Source: Methylobacter sp. S3L5C
GTDB lineage: Bacteria; Pseudomonadota; Gammaproteobacteria; Methylococcales; Methylomonadaceae
Direction of reading: 5' to 3'
Length of the DNA: 64,000 nt
Assembly (NCBI RefSeq): GCF_022788635.1
Contig: NZ_CP076024.1
Location: forward strand, 2,790,001 to 2,854,000
The position numbers and the translations under genes are program-made. Positions within the stretch are counted from its first letter, which is position 1. Every line of letters starts with the position of its first letter. The notes under the pieces were generated by a model that was not told where the DNA came from, did no database searches, and saw nothing but the letters and a program-made list of their open reading frames with translations. Below are positions 26,648 to 36,400 of the stretch, in pieces.

Positions 26648-27156
26648 TCGACCTCTCCCCCCAAGAGCGCCCGGAACTTTTTTTGCAGTACCAACAGCGC
26701 TGCGGCTTCTGCTAAGGCTTTGTCTTTACGCAATAAATTGCGCTCAAGGCTTTGGACTTCTTCTTTCAATATACGCAGGACCCGCGCTTCTTCACGCTTG
26801 TCTACTAAGTCATCCTGGCGGCAGAAATCAGCTTTCCATTGTTCCAACTGATGAATAAAAACGCCGCGTTCACGACACCAGGCATTTAAGTCTTCACCGA
26901 TCAAATTATAGGTTTTTTGTAAAGCAGTAAAGCGTTCTTCAGAGCTCCAATCTTCGGGACGCTTTGATTTTAGCGGTGCAAGTTTGACGTCCTGTTCCTT
27001 CTGTTTCATCCAAGCCTTCAAGGTTGTTAAATGGATATTCAATTCGTTTGCGACGGACTGAACTGATTGGTCATTACTACGATTGTATACTTTTACCAGG
27101 GCCTGCTCTCTGAAGCCTACTGAATACCTTTTATATTTTTTCATTTCTACTCTCAA
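26644..27156 (-). CDS. IS3-family transposase OrfA
   Basis: A 170-residue protein with an N-terminal HTH (SVGFREQALVKVYNRSNDQS, VANELNIHLTTLKAWMKQ) and a C-terminal coiled-coil-like region rich in Leu, Glu and Arg (LKEEVQSLERNLLRKDKALA). It is the DNA-binding partner of OrfB, overlaps it by 4 bases, and is intact. Confidence 0.88.
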   Translation of the reverse strand: MRVEMKKYKRYSVGFREQALVKVYNRSNDQSVQSVANELNIHLTTLKAWMKQKEQDVKLAPLKSKRPEDWSSEERFTALQKTYNLIGEDLNAWCRERGVFIHQLEQWKADFCRQDDLVDKREEARVLRILKEEVQSLERNLLRKDKALAEAAALLVLQKKFRALLGGEVE

Positions 27157-27207
27157 ATTTTATTTTTTCTTAAAAGTTGAGGCGACAACTATTCTGACGC
27201 AGGGGGC

Positions 27208-27717
27208 CCATTCTGTTTCTAGTTGCTCACTGGCGAGCTGTTTCACCAACAGGACAGACGCAACCGCCATGTCGATAACTTCAGCTTTGCTAATGCCAAA
27301 GACTATTTCCCTAAATGGTCGTGATGTGGCGTTATAGACATGGACAATGGCTCTACGGGCACCGCGCAACGAGTCCATGGTACGCCGAATAAGGTGCTCG
27401 CGTGCCTGAGTGAGTACCTCGATAGTTACATCTGAAGGAATGTGGTTGCCGTTGATCAAGATCTGAACAAAATCGAAATCGGTCTGTGAGGCGGAAGGAA
27501 ACGCTACCTCGATTTCCTTGAAACCGATGTCATAAAGGCTGCGGAACATGCGCATCTTGCGTTCGGAATCCATCGGTTCAAAGAGGGCTTGATTGCCATC
27601 GCGCAGATCGGTGCTCATCCAGATCGGTGGAGCAGTGATAGTTCGGTTCGGCCACTGACGGTTTGCAAGATCGACGGGGAGGAACGGGCGGTACTTGGTA
27701 TTGGGATGTTTTAACAT
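27208..27717 (-). pseudogene. leuA: 2-isopropylmalate synthase, N-terminal part
   Basis: The first 170 codons of leuA, from ATG 27717 to TGG 27208. The metal- and substrate-binding motif is in [16 protein letters not shown]. In its present form the reading frame runs on into the IS and ends at 27160 after 15 foreign residues. The gene faces away from a divergent Lrp-type regulator, with 171 bp between the starts. LeuA catalyses the first committed step of leucine synthesis, from 2-oxoisovalerate and acetyl-CoA. Confidence 0.93.
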
Positions 27718-27888
27718 ATTGGCGGCTCCAGTTTTGCATTGCTGTTTTGATGAGGATTATTTTAGCAAAGACTAAGCGGCATCTTATTGCGTTATGTGGC
27801 TTAACAGCGTATTGTTTTAGCAGAATATTTCAATATTATGTCTATATGGGCAATTTTGTATCACTTATAACTAATCCAAAACAATATA

Positions 27889-28359
27889 ATGGAGCTTGAT
27901 CGTTACGACAGTCAGATTCTTCGCGTGTTGCAGGAGGACGGACGAATCAGCAATCAGGATCTGGCCGACCGCATTGGTCTATCGACGTCACCCTGCCTAC
28001 GGCGCGTTCGGGCTCTGGAGGAATCCGGCCTGATTATGGGTTATCGCGCCTTGGTCGATGCAAAGGCTTTGGGCTTGTCGTTACTGGCCTTGATTCATAT
28101 TTCGATGGATCAGCATACGCCGGAGCGGTTCAGTCACTTTGAAGCGCAGATTTGCGAGATTCCAGAAGTGATGGAGTGCCTGCTGATAACCGGCCAGTCG
28201 GCCGACTATCAACTCAAGGTCGTTGTCCGGGACATGGATGCTTATCAGGAGCTGTTGCTAAACCGCATTACCCGGATCACGGGCGTTACCGGGGTGCATT
28301 CGAGCTTTATTCTGCGCCGGGTGGTGAACAAGACCGCGCTGCCAATTGAAGAAGCATAG
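27889..28359 (+). CDS. Lrp/AsnC-family transcriptional regulator
   Basis: A 156-residue regulator. The N-terminal HTH reads SNQDLADRIGLSTSPCLRRVRALEE, followed by the RAM/AsnC ligand domain (ALIHISMDQHTPERFSHFEA, ECLLITGQSADYQLKVVV). It is divergent from leuA, which suggests control of leucine synthesis or of itself. An in-frame start is preceded by an AT-rich region without an obvious strong Shine-Dalgarno site. Confidence 0.9.
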   Translation: MELDRYDSQILRVLQEDGRISNQDLADRIGLSTSPCLRRVRALEESGLIMGYRALVDAKALGLSLLALIHISMDQHTPERFSHFEAQICEIPEVMECLLITGQSADYQLKVVVRDMDAYQELLLNRITRITGVTGVHSSFILRRVVNKTALPIEEA

Positions 28360-28605
28360 GCCTTCATCGTCTTTAATCGCTTGCTTTCGAACATCCCTGA
28401 TGAAGTTATCGCCACTGTCTTCACAAAATTTATTAATTCCACCACGAATAAAGATCATTTAACAGCCCTGCTTGGATGAAGTAAGGTTTCAACTGATTTT
28501 TTCAATTTGGAGTTATTTATGAATACCCTTGTTAAACTCGCAACCATTTTATTCATGTTCGCATTCGAAGCGGCATCGGCTAACGAATAAAAGTTCGCCA
28601 TCCTA

Positions 28606-29426
28606 GGTTCTGTTGACGTTTCACCAATCCGGTAGAATAAGTCGTTTTGAATGAAATGAAGCGGATAACATTAAGTGATGAAGAGTGGACTCGTATTTTG
28701 GCAAGCTTAAAAAAATTGCCTGGAGTTCATATCGGTTTACCCGATATTTGCAGGCAGTTTGTTAATGCCATTTTGTGGATATTACGTACGGGAGCACAGT
28801 GGCGTGTATTACCGTCAACGTATGGTAAATGGAATAGCATCTTCAAGCGTTTTTCACGTTGGTGTATCAATGGCATATGGGGTGAAATTCTCTGTCATCT
28901 TGCTGAAGACGCTGATTTACAAGATGTTTCCATGGATGGTTCAGTTATTAGAGCACATGCCTGCGCAGCTGGAGCGGCATATAGTTCTGCTGAGAATGAA
29001 GCACTTGGGCGCTCCAAAGGTGGATTTGGTTGTAAGATTCACGCGCTTTGTGATGGCTTGGGCATGCCCATCAAATTTATCCTGACAGGCGGGCAGGAGG
29101 CTGAATGCAAGCAAGCCATATCTTTATTGGAAAATGTTAATGCTTCAGCCGTTTTAGCAGACAAAGCCTACGACACGAACGAGTTGCGGGAGTGGTTAGC
29201 CAGTCGTGAAATAAAAGCGGTTATCCCACCTAAATCGAACCGAAAAGAAGATATTGAGTGCGATTATTGGCATTATAAGGAGCGGCATGCCATTGAATGT
29301 ATGTTCGGTAAGCTCAAGCACTATCGCAGAATTGCTACACGATATGAGAAAAAAGCTATTAATTACATGGGGATGCTATCATTTTCCTCGGTGCTTTTAT
29401 GGCTGAGGTGAAACGTCAACAGAACC
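28606..29426 (+). mobile_element. IS5-family insertion sequence, copy 1
   Basis: An 821-bp element starting GGTTCTGTTGACGTTTCACC and ending in the inverted counterpart. It is flanked by a TA duplication within a CTAG context, as for the IS427 group of IS5. It carries one intact transposase. The encoded proteins are identical to those of copy 2 at 32523-33343. Confidence 0.92.
28656..29411 (+). CDS. IS5-family transposase (copy 1)
   Basis: A DDE transposase of about 251 residues from ATG 28656 (a TTG at 28647 is an alternative). Features are RQFVNAILWILRTGAQWRVL at the N terminus, DGSVIRAHACAAGA and LADKAYDTNELREWL in the core, and an ending HAIECMFGKLKHYRRIATRY with the catalytic Glu. It is a single uninterrupted frame, whereas many IS427 members need frameshifting. 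Confidence 0.92.
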   Translation: MKRITLSDEEWTRILASLKKLPGVHIGLPDICRQFVNAILWILRTGAQWRVLPSTYGKWNSIFKRFSRWCINGIWGEILCHLAEDADLQDVSMDGSVIRAHACAAGAAYSSAENEALGRSKGGFGCKIHALCDGLGMPIKFILTGGQEAECKQAISLLENVNASAVLADKAYDTNELREWLASREIKAVIPPKSNRKEDIECDYWHYKERHAIECMFGKLKHYRRIATRYEKKAINYMGMLSFSSVLLWLR

Positions 29427-29704
29427 TAGTCAATCTCGATACCGGATCGGGCAATGTCACTATTACCAACCAGGGTCGCATCATCATGAGCGTGCATAAG
29501 TTTTATCTGCCGAAATACACGGTGGTCGAGTATAAAAATAAAGTGCTGGTGCCGTTTCCTAATAAAAAATTGGCAGATGCTGATTCCATGTCAAAGCTGA
29601 AACTTGATTCCGTACTGGGCATCCGCAGTGATGCCAATGGCATCGTCTGGATGCTGGATAATGGCATGCGTAGGGGTGTAACCCCTAAGCTAGTAGGGGT
29701 TTGA

Positions 29705-29991
29705 AGTCCAATGGTACGAAAACGTACGTTAGCGTCTATGTTAAGTTGCATTTCAATAAATCATAAAGCCGGCGATTCTATTTCAACTTATTCGAGTAGA
29801 TGTCTTGTTTAGAAACTTAGCATGATCATTCTTTGTATTTAGATAAGCCAACCGATGTAAGTATGCCCACGGGAAAAAAGTAATAGAAAATAAACTCATT
29901 AGTTTACCTATAGATAGAGCACTAGTAATCAGTCAATCTGATAATGTCGGATACCATGTCAGTAATTTCGTTATTACAGGGCTACTTTTAT
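29705..29991. other. Intergenic region without recognisable gene
   Basis: No gene was found. An inverted pair ATGTCGGATA (29944-29953) and TATCCGACAT (29989-29998) encloses about 35 bases and leads into the long palindrome that follows. The region is probably built from dispersed non-coding repeats. Confidence 0.4.
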
Positions 29992-30045
29992 CCGACATAT
30001 CAACGCTGACTGAGTACTAGTACTCAGTCAGCATTGTTATGTCGG
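29992..30045. repeat. 54-bp near-perfect palindrome
   Basis: The central 28 bp (30005-30032) form a perfect palindrome with CTAG at the centre. The symmetry extends with few mismatches to CCGACATA on the left and TATGTCGG on the right. Each arm matches the motif at 143-168. Such long cruciform-capable sequences suggest two half-elements joined head to head. Confidence 0.75.
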
Positions 30046-30093
30046 CTCATAGTCCCCATATAATGAGTTTATTCATTAATAGCGCTGGCACAA

Positions 30094-30390
30094 TTGGCAA
30101 AGAAATATATTGTAAGACTAACGAAAGATGAGCGTCTTTATCTGGAAAGTTTGATTCATACCGGAAAAGTCGCTGCCCACAAAAGGCTTCACGCTGAAAT
30201 TCTATTCAAAGCAGACATTAGTGAGTTGGGCGTAAAATGGGCTGATAACCAAATCAGTGTAGCCTTTGGCATTTCAACGCGCACAGTTGAACGGGTACGG
30301 GAACGTTTAGTTCAAGAAGGTTTGGAGTCCGCCTTAAATCGAGCGAAGCCAATCCGTGTTAAAAGTCGGGTTATCGATGGTGAAAAGGAA
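30094..30390 (+). pseudogene. IS630-family transposase, N-terminal fragment
   Basis: The frame (from a TTG at 30094) encodes the HTH part of an IS630-type transposase: RLTKDERLYLESLIHTGKVA and GISTRTVERVRERLVQEGLE. After about residue 100 the homology ends where the truncated integrase on the other strand begins, and the frame closes at 30474. The catalytic domain is missing. Confidence 0.75.
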
Positions 30391-31122
30391 TCTAAAAGCA
30401 CACTGCACCACAAAGGTTCCTTGATAACAACCTATGTCTCTCAACAATTGCGCCACGTCTTTAGGCTCGGTTAAAGCGGCTCTGTGTTTTGCTTTCTGTG
30501 CGGGTATCTGTGTCGCTACTGCTTGGGCTGGGTCGTAATCAGTAAAGCCGTGTGCTATTGCGTAGCCAAAGGCGGCGGCTATATCACTACAGACTCTATG
30601 AGCGGTTTCCAGCCGGTTAAACAGTGGCTTAATCAAACTGAATATGTCTGGTGATTTAACTGCATTAATAGGCATGCCACCAATGACAGGGAATACATGA
30701 ACTTCAAAGCGTCTGATTTTTTTACTGTGGGTTATCTCTCTGACAAGATGGGTAGTAGATGCTAACCATTCGCGGGTGATGTGCTCAAAGCTGTTAAGGA
30801 TGGGTAACCCTGCATCAGCACGGATTATGTTTTCAGTCGCCAATTGTTTAATGGCCTTTTCTTCTTTTCTAGTGTCGCTGGGGTCTATGCCTTTTGCAAT
30901 AGCTTCACGCGCTTTTACTCTGGCATCGCTTAATCCAGTGGCAGGATAAACACCAAGGGATAGTGTTTTACGCTTATTTGCGGATGTGTAATCAAAGCGC
31001 CACCATTTAGCGCCATTGGATTTAACGAGGATATAAAGCCCCTCACCATCATTAAGCCGTTTGTCTTTATCTTCCAGCTTTGCGTTACGGATAGTCACGT
31101 CTTTCAGTAAGTCTTTAGCCAT
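30391..31122 (-). pseudogene. P4-type tyrosine integrase, C-terminally truncated
   Basis: It encodes the N-terminal arm-binding domain (DUF4102, with LYILVKSNGAKWWRFDYTSA and RKTLSLGVYPATGLSDARVK) and the SAM-like core-binding domain, ending at QGTFVVQCA before the catalytic domain. The remainder has been replaced by the IS630 fragment. It lies 181 bp from the 3' end of tRNA-Leu, the typical place for an island integrase, so this is the remnant of a genomic island. Confidence 0.85.
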
Positions 31123-31239
31123 TTGCAGTAACTCAGGTAATTTGCAGTAACTTTTGTTACTGCTTCAAAGCTACTGTAAAACTTACTGCATAAAGTGTCG
31201 AGTGTTACTGTACTTCCTAGTACATCGCCGGACAATAAA

Positions 31240-31270
31240 AAACCCGCGAAGCCTTACGACTTGCGGGTTT
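31240..31270. terminator. Terminator between tRNA-Leu and integrase remnant
   Basis: AAACCCGC (31240-31247) pairs with GCGGGTTT (31263-31270), with an A-run on one side and T-run on the other. It would terminate transcription of tRNA-Leu, which is read on the - strand from 31390. Confidence 0.7.
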
Positions 31271-31303
31271 ATGTATTTCTTTGCACGGTAATAAATCCTC
31301 GAA

Positions 31304-31390
31304 TGGTACCGAGGGCCGGAATCGAACCGGCACGAAGTTACCCTCACCGGATTTTGAATCCGGCGCGTCTACCAGTTCCGCCACCCCGGC
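31304..31390 (-). tRNA. tRNA-Leu (anticodon CAA)
   Basis: An 87-base gene with CCA encoded at the 3' end (31304-31306). Read on the - strand it starts GCCGGGGTGGCGGAACTGG. The anticodon stem CCGGA/TCCGG encloses the loop TTCAAAA, hence CAA, decoding UUG. The long variable arm expected of tRNA-Leu and the T arm GCCGG-TTCGATT-CCGGC are present. The acceptor closes with a G-U pair at position 1-72. Confidence 0.95.
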
Positions 31391-31481
31391 AAAGAAGGGT
31401 TATTATAAGAACAATTTTTCAAAAAAGCCAGTTTATTTTTTAAGGTGTATTCATTGGCTTAACCTGTTACTATCGCAGGCT

Positions 31482-32513
31482 ATGAAAAAAAGTGATTTTA
31501 ACTACCTGTTACCCGATGCGTTAATTGCGCAAAAACCCTTGGCAGAACGTGATGCCAGTCGCTTGTTGTGTATGGATAGAAACACGGGTGAAATAACTGA
31601 TCGGTTATTTACCGATTTTATTGATTTAATACAGCCTGATGATTTGCTGGTTTTTAATGATACCAAGGTGATCCCGGCCCGACTGTTTGGTAGTAAACAG
31701 TCGGGCGGTAAAGTCGAGATTCTGATTGAACGCATTGTTGACGATCACCATGCTATTGCTCATGTTAGAGCCAGTAAATCGTCAAAGCCGGGCACATTGA
31801 TCAAGCTCGATGAGGGTTATTGTTGTGTCGTGCAGGGCAGGGTAGATGATTTATTTGAGCTGGAGTTTGCTGATGTAAACTTACTCTGGCTTTTGGAAAA
31901 AATCGGTCATATTCCGCTGCCACCTTATATTACCCGCGCCGATGATGAATCCGATTTAACGCGTTATCAAACAGTATTTGCCAAAGAATCAGGTGCGGTA
32001 GCGGCACCGACAGCCGGTTTGCATTTTGATCTGGCGATGATGGATAAAATTAAAGCCAAAGGTACACAAACGGCTTTTGTGACCTTGCATGTTGGTAGCG
32101 GTACCTTTCAACCTGTGCGAGTGGAAGAATTATCCGAACACCTGATGCACAAAGAATATTTTGCTGTGTCTCAAGCAACGGTTGATGCGGTACAGCAAAC
32201 CCGCGCAAGAAGCGGGCGGGTCATTGCCATTGGTACGACGGCAGTCAGGGCATTGGAGTCAGCTTCTAACAGCGGTCAACTGGAACCCGGTTTTGGTGAT
32301 ACCGATTTGTTTATTACCCCCGGTTATCAATTTAAGTCAGTCGATGCCATGCTGACCAATTTTCATCTCCCTGAATCCACCTTGTTGATGCTGGTTTCAG
32401 CGTTTGCGGGTTACGATTCCATTATGAACGCTTATAGCCATGCGATTGATCAGTCTTATCGGTTCTTTAGTTACGGTGATGCGATGTTTTTGAGTTGGCG
32501 CATAGGTAGATAA
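31482..32513 (+). CDS. queA: S-adenosylmethionine:tRNA ribosyltransferase-isomerase
   Basis: A 343-residue protein that transfers and isomerises the ribosyl part of SAM onto preQ1 in tRNA to give epoxyqueuosine. The start at 31482 ([20 protein letters not shown]) is the family start; upstream open sequence overlaps the tRNA gene and is rejected. Conserved segments include [41 protein letters not shown] and FITPGYQFK. It is intact, followed after 9 bp by IS5 copy 2, which may separate it from a downstream partner. Confidence 0.97.
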   Translation: MKKSDFNYLLPDALIAQKPLAERDASRLLCMDRNTGEITDRLFTDFIDLIQPDDLLVFNDTKVIPARLFGSKQSGGKVEILIERIVDDHHAIAHVRASKSSKPGTLIKLDEGYCCVVQGRVDDLFELEFADVNLLWLLEKIGHIPLPPYITRADDESDLTRYQTVFAKESGAVAAPTAGLHFDLAMMDKIKAKGTQTAFVTLHVGSGTFQPVRVEELSEHLMHKEYFAVSQATVDAVQQTRARSGRVIAIGTTAVRALESASNSGQLEPGFGDTDLFITPGYQFKSVDAMLTNFHLPESTLLMLVSAFAGYDSIMNAYSHAIDQSYRFFSYGDAMFLSWRIGR

Positions 32514-32522
32514 AGTTTGTTA

Positions 32523-33343
32523 GGTTCTGTTGACGTTTCACCAATCCGGTAGAATAAGTCGTTTTGAATGAAATGAAGCGGATAACATTAAGTGATGAAG
32601 AGTGGACTCGTATTTTGGCAAGCTTAAAAAAATTGCCTGGAGTTCATATCGGTTTACCCGATATTTGCAGGCAGTTTGTTAATGCCATTTTGTGGATATT
32701 ACGTACGGGAGCACAGTGGCGTGTATTACCGTCAACGTATGGTAAATGGAATAGCATCTTCAAGCGTTTTTCACGTTGGTGTATCAATGGCATATGGGGT
32801 GAAATTCTCTGTCATCTTGCTGAAGACGCTGATTTACAAGATGTTTCCATGGATGGTTCAGTTATTAGAGCACATGCCTGCGCAGCTGGAGCGGCATATA
32901 GTTCTGCTGAGAATGAAGCACTTGGGCGCTCCAAAGGTGGATTTGGTTGTAAGATTCACGCGCTTTGTGATGGCTTGGGCATGCCCATCAAATTTATCCT
33001 GACAGGCGGGCAGGAGGCTGAATGCAAGCAAGCCATATCTTTATTGGAAAATGTTAATGCTTCAGCCGTTTTAGCAGACAAAGCCTACGACACGAACGAG
33101 TTGCGGGAGTGGTTAGCCAGTCGTGAAATAAAAGCGGTTATCCCACCTAAATCGAACCGAAAAGAAGATATTGAGTGCGATTATTGGCATTATAAGGAGC
33201 GGCATGCCATTGAATGTATGTTCGGTAAGCTCAAGCACTATCGCAGAATTGCTACACGATATGAGAAAAAAGCTATTAATTACATGGGGATGCTATCATT
33301 TTCCTCGGTGCTTTTATGGCTGAGGTGAAACGTCAACAGAACC
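32523..33343 (+). mobile_element. IS5-family insertion sequence, copy 2
   Basis: An 821-bp element with the same ends, orientation and encoded protein as copy 1, flanked by a TA duplication (32521-32522 and 33344-33345). It sits between queA and mfd. Because the two copies are direct repeats, recombination between them would delete the 3.1 kb that carry tRNA-Leu and queA. Confidence 0.92.
32573..33328 (+). CDS. IS5-family transposase (copy 2)
   Basis: Identical in protein sequence to the transposase of copy 1 and also in the overlapping alternative frame, so the DNA is nearly or fully identical. This points to very recent transposition. The start at ATG 32573 is preferred; TTG 32564 is possible. 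Confidence 0.92.
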   Translation: MKRITLSDEEWTRILASLKKLPGVHIGLPDICRQFVNAILWILRTGAQWRVLPSTYGKWNSIFKRFSRWCINGIWGEILCHLAEDADLQDVSMDGSVIRAHACAAGAAYSSAENEALGRSKGGFGCKIHALCDGLGMPIKFILTGGQEAECKQAISLLENVNASAVLADKAYDTNELREWLASREIKAVIPPKSNRKEDIECDYWHYKERHAIECMFGKLKHYRRIATRYEKKAINYMGMLSFSSVLLWLR

Positions 33344-33432
33344 TAGTACATGAAACTTTAAGAAACGAGTGATAAACTTGATTCAACTTAAAATAATGCT
33401 TAACTTAACAACTCACTTATAGCTGCTACCGA

Positions 33433-36400
33433 ATGGCTGATACACTCATTTTTTCTCTTACTGTTCCTCAAGCAAAAGATCAGCCGGTCATTTGGACCGG
33501 TTTAACCGGATGCGGTGATTCTCTGGCGCTGGCTTCGGCCATTAAAAATGAAAATCGTCTGTTTGTCATTGTTACCCCTGATAATCAAACGGCCTTACGT
33601 CTTGAGCATGAGTTGGCGTTTTTTTTACAGGGCGAGCATCCTATTTTGCAGTTTCCCGATTGGGAAACGCTACCTTATGATGTTTTTTCACCGTTACCGC
33701 AAATTATTTCGGAGCGCTTAAAAACGCTGGCTTTACTGCCTCAGGTGAAACGCGGTGCGCTAGTGGTATCAGTGACTACGTTAATGCATCGACTGGCACC
33801 AAGAGAGCATGTTTTAGCCAATAGTTTTTCTATTAAAATCGGTGATGATTTTAATCTGGATCTTAACAGGCTCAAGCTTGAAAGTGTCGGCTATCAGTGC
33901 GTGTCGCAAGTCTATCAGCATGCTGAATTTGCAGTTAGAGGCGCGATTGTCGATTTATTTCCGATGGGCAGTAAAGTGCCTTTTCGTATTGAATTGTTTG
34001 ATGAGGAAATTGAATCTATTCGTACTTTTGATCCTGAAACCCAGCGGTCATTAGAAAAAATTGAGCAGATTCAGTTATTTCCGGCACGGGAATTTCCGTT
34101 TACGGATGAGTCCATCAAGCATTTTCGTCAGGCCTTTAGAGCTGCTTTTCCTGAAGTATCGCCAAAAAATACGTTGTATGTGGATGTCAGCAAAGGCATT
34201 ACGCCCAACGGTATTGAATACTATTTGCCGCTGTTTGTAGAGCAAACGGCGGCTTTGTTTGACTATTTACCGTCATCGGCAGTTTTAGTGGTATCTGATA
34301 CTTTTGATGCGACCGCACAGGCTTTTTATGCAGAAGCCGATGAGCGTTTTCAGCAACGAAAATATGATATTGAAAGGCCGGTATTAAAGCCTGAACAGTT
34401 GTTTTTATCGGCTGAGGAATTGGCGACAAGAACCGCCGCATTCGCGCGTATTACCCTGGATAATAACGAGACGGTTAATGGCATTGCTTTTGCCTGTCAT
34501 CCGTTGCCTAATGTAACGCTGGATGCCAAGCTCAATGAGCCAGCCAAGGCTTTGCAGCAATTTATCCAGGCATTTGACGGTAAAATACTTTTTGTGGCGG
34601 AATCGGCAGGACGCCGGGAAGCTCTGATTGATAAGTTAAGGTCTTATAAAATCACCGTTAAACAGGTAGATAGCTGGCAGGCATTTTTAACGTCCGAGGT
34701 ATCGCCGTGCATGTTGGTCGCACCGATGGAATATGGTTTATGGCTAGGGCCTGATCAAAATAAATCACCCGCCATTGCCATTATCACGGAAAGCCTGTTA
34801 TCCGGCGAAAAAGTTCTGCAACGGCGCAGAAGGCGCAAGTCTGCGGCTCGTGAGTTGGAAAATATTGTCAATAATCTTAATGAATTGACCATAGGTTCAC
34901 CGGTTGTGCATCAGGAACATGGAGTCGGTCGCTACCTGGGGTTACAAACCCTTGAAGTGGGCGGTATTAAAGCCGAATTTCTGACGTTGGAATATGCCCA
35001 TAACGACAAGCTTTATGTACCCGTTTCATCATTACATGTGATTGGTCGTTATACAGGCATGAGCCCTGAAAATGCACCTTTACATAAGCTGGGTGGGGAT
35101 CAGTGGGGAAAACTTAAGAGCAAAGCTATCGCGCGTATCAGGGATGTTGCTGCGGAATTATTGGAAATTCATGCTAAAAGAGCATTGAAGAAAGGTCATG
35201 CTTTTGTTATTGAAGATGCCGATTATCAGGCGTTTGCCGATGCCTTCCCCTTTGAAGAAACTCCCGATCAACAATCTGCCATTGAAACCATATTGGAAGA
35301 TATGGCCAGCCCTCATCCAATGGACAGGGTGATTTGCGGCGATGTGGGTTTTGGTAAAACCGAAGTTTCGATGCGGGCGGCATTTATTGCCGTGCAAAGT
35401 GGCAAGCAGGTAGCGGTATTGGTGCCGACTACTTTATTGGCTCAGCAGCATTATCAAAATTTTCGGGATCGTTTTGCCGATTGGCCGGTTCGTGTTGAAG
35501 TGATGTCGCGTTTTGTTAGTCCCAAGCAGCAAAAACAAATTGCCGAAGAATTGGCCGACGGCAAAGTCGATATTGTTATTGGTACGCATACCTTATTGTC
35601 CAATGAACTTAAGTATAAAGCGCTGGGACTGGTGGTTATTGATGAAGAACACCGCTTTGGTGTGCGTCAAAAAGAACACTTTAAAAAAATGCGTAGTGAG
35701 CTGGATCTTCTGACCCTAACCGCCACGCCTATTCCACGAACCTTAAATATGGCGATGGCAGGATTGCGGGATATTTCCATTATTGCCAGCCCACCGCCTA
35801 ATCGTCATGCGATTAAAACCTTTATTAGTGAATGGGTCGATGCCCAAATCAGGGAAGCTTGCCTGCGCGAGATTAAACGCGGCGGCCAAGTGTTTTTTCT
35901 GCACAATGAAGTCAAAAGTATGGACAAAATGGCCAGGCAACTGGCCGAATTAATACCGGAAGCGCGGATTGAAATAGCTCATGGCCAATTGCCGGAACGT
36001 GAACTTGAGCGCATCATGCTGGATTTTTATCATCAGCGCTTTAATTTATTGTTGTGCTCCACGATCATCGAAAGTGGTATCGATATTCCCAGCGCCAATA
36101 CCATTATTATTGATCGGGCCGATAAATTAGGGCTGGCACAATTACATCAATTGCGCGGTCGAGTGGGTCGATCACATCACCGGGCTTACGCGTATTTTAT
36201 CGTGCCGCCAAAATCCTTAATGAGCAAAGATGCGATGAAGCGACTGGAAGCGGTTGAAGCCTCCGGCGATTTAGGCGCAGGGTTTATGCTGTCATCACAT
36301 GATATGGAAATTCGTGGTGCCGGTGAGTTGCTGGGTGATGATCAAAGCGGTCAAATTCAGGAAATCGGTTTTAGCTTGTACACAGAACTGCTGGAGCGCG

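Larger units (their letters stand above)
25527..27207 (-). mobile_element. IS3-family insertion sequence in leuA
   Basis: A 1681-bp element with inverted repeats that share GAGGCGACAACTA (25543-25555 and 27179-27191). It is flanked by the 3-bp duplication CCA (25524-25526 and 27208-27210), the size expected for IS3-family insertion. The transposase genes are intact. The element lies in the same orientation as leuA. A 28-bp piece of a second copy is at 15981-16008. Confidence 0.9.
28519..29704 (+). pseudogene. Major royal jelly protein/Yellow-family gene, broken and split by IS5
   Basis: The first part (28519-28605) encodes a signal peptide, MNTLVKLATILFMFAFEAAS, then a TAA at 28588 followed by KFAIL. 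After removal of the IS5 element and one TA the frame continues at 29429 with VNLDTGSGNVTITNQGRIIM and later LGIRSDANGIVWMLDNGMR, typical for bacterial MRJP/Yellow-like beta-propellers. The gene stops at 29704 after about 120 residues in total, whereas the family has about 350. So it carries a nonsense codon, an IS insertion and a 3' truncation. Confidence 0.75.

Noticed and set aside
31281-31481. Extended N terminus of QueA
   Set aside because: The longer frame overlaps the tRNA-Leu gene on the opposite strand and the family starts at [12 protein letters not shown], so the ATG at 31482 is used.
32523-33343. IS5 pair as a proven composite transposon
   Set aside because: Each copy has its own TA duplication in different contexts, so they are better explained as two independent insertions.
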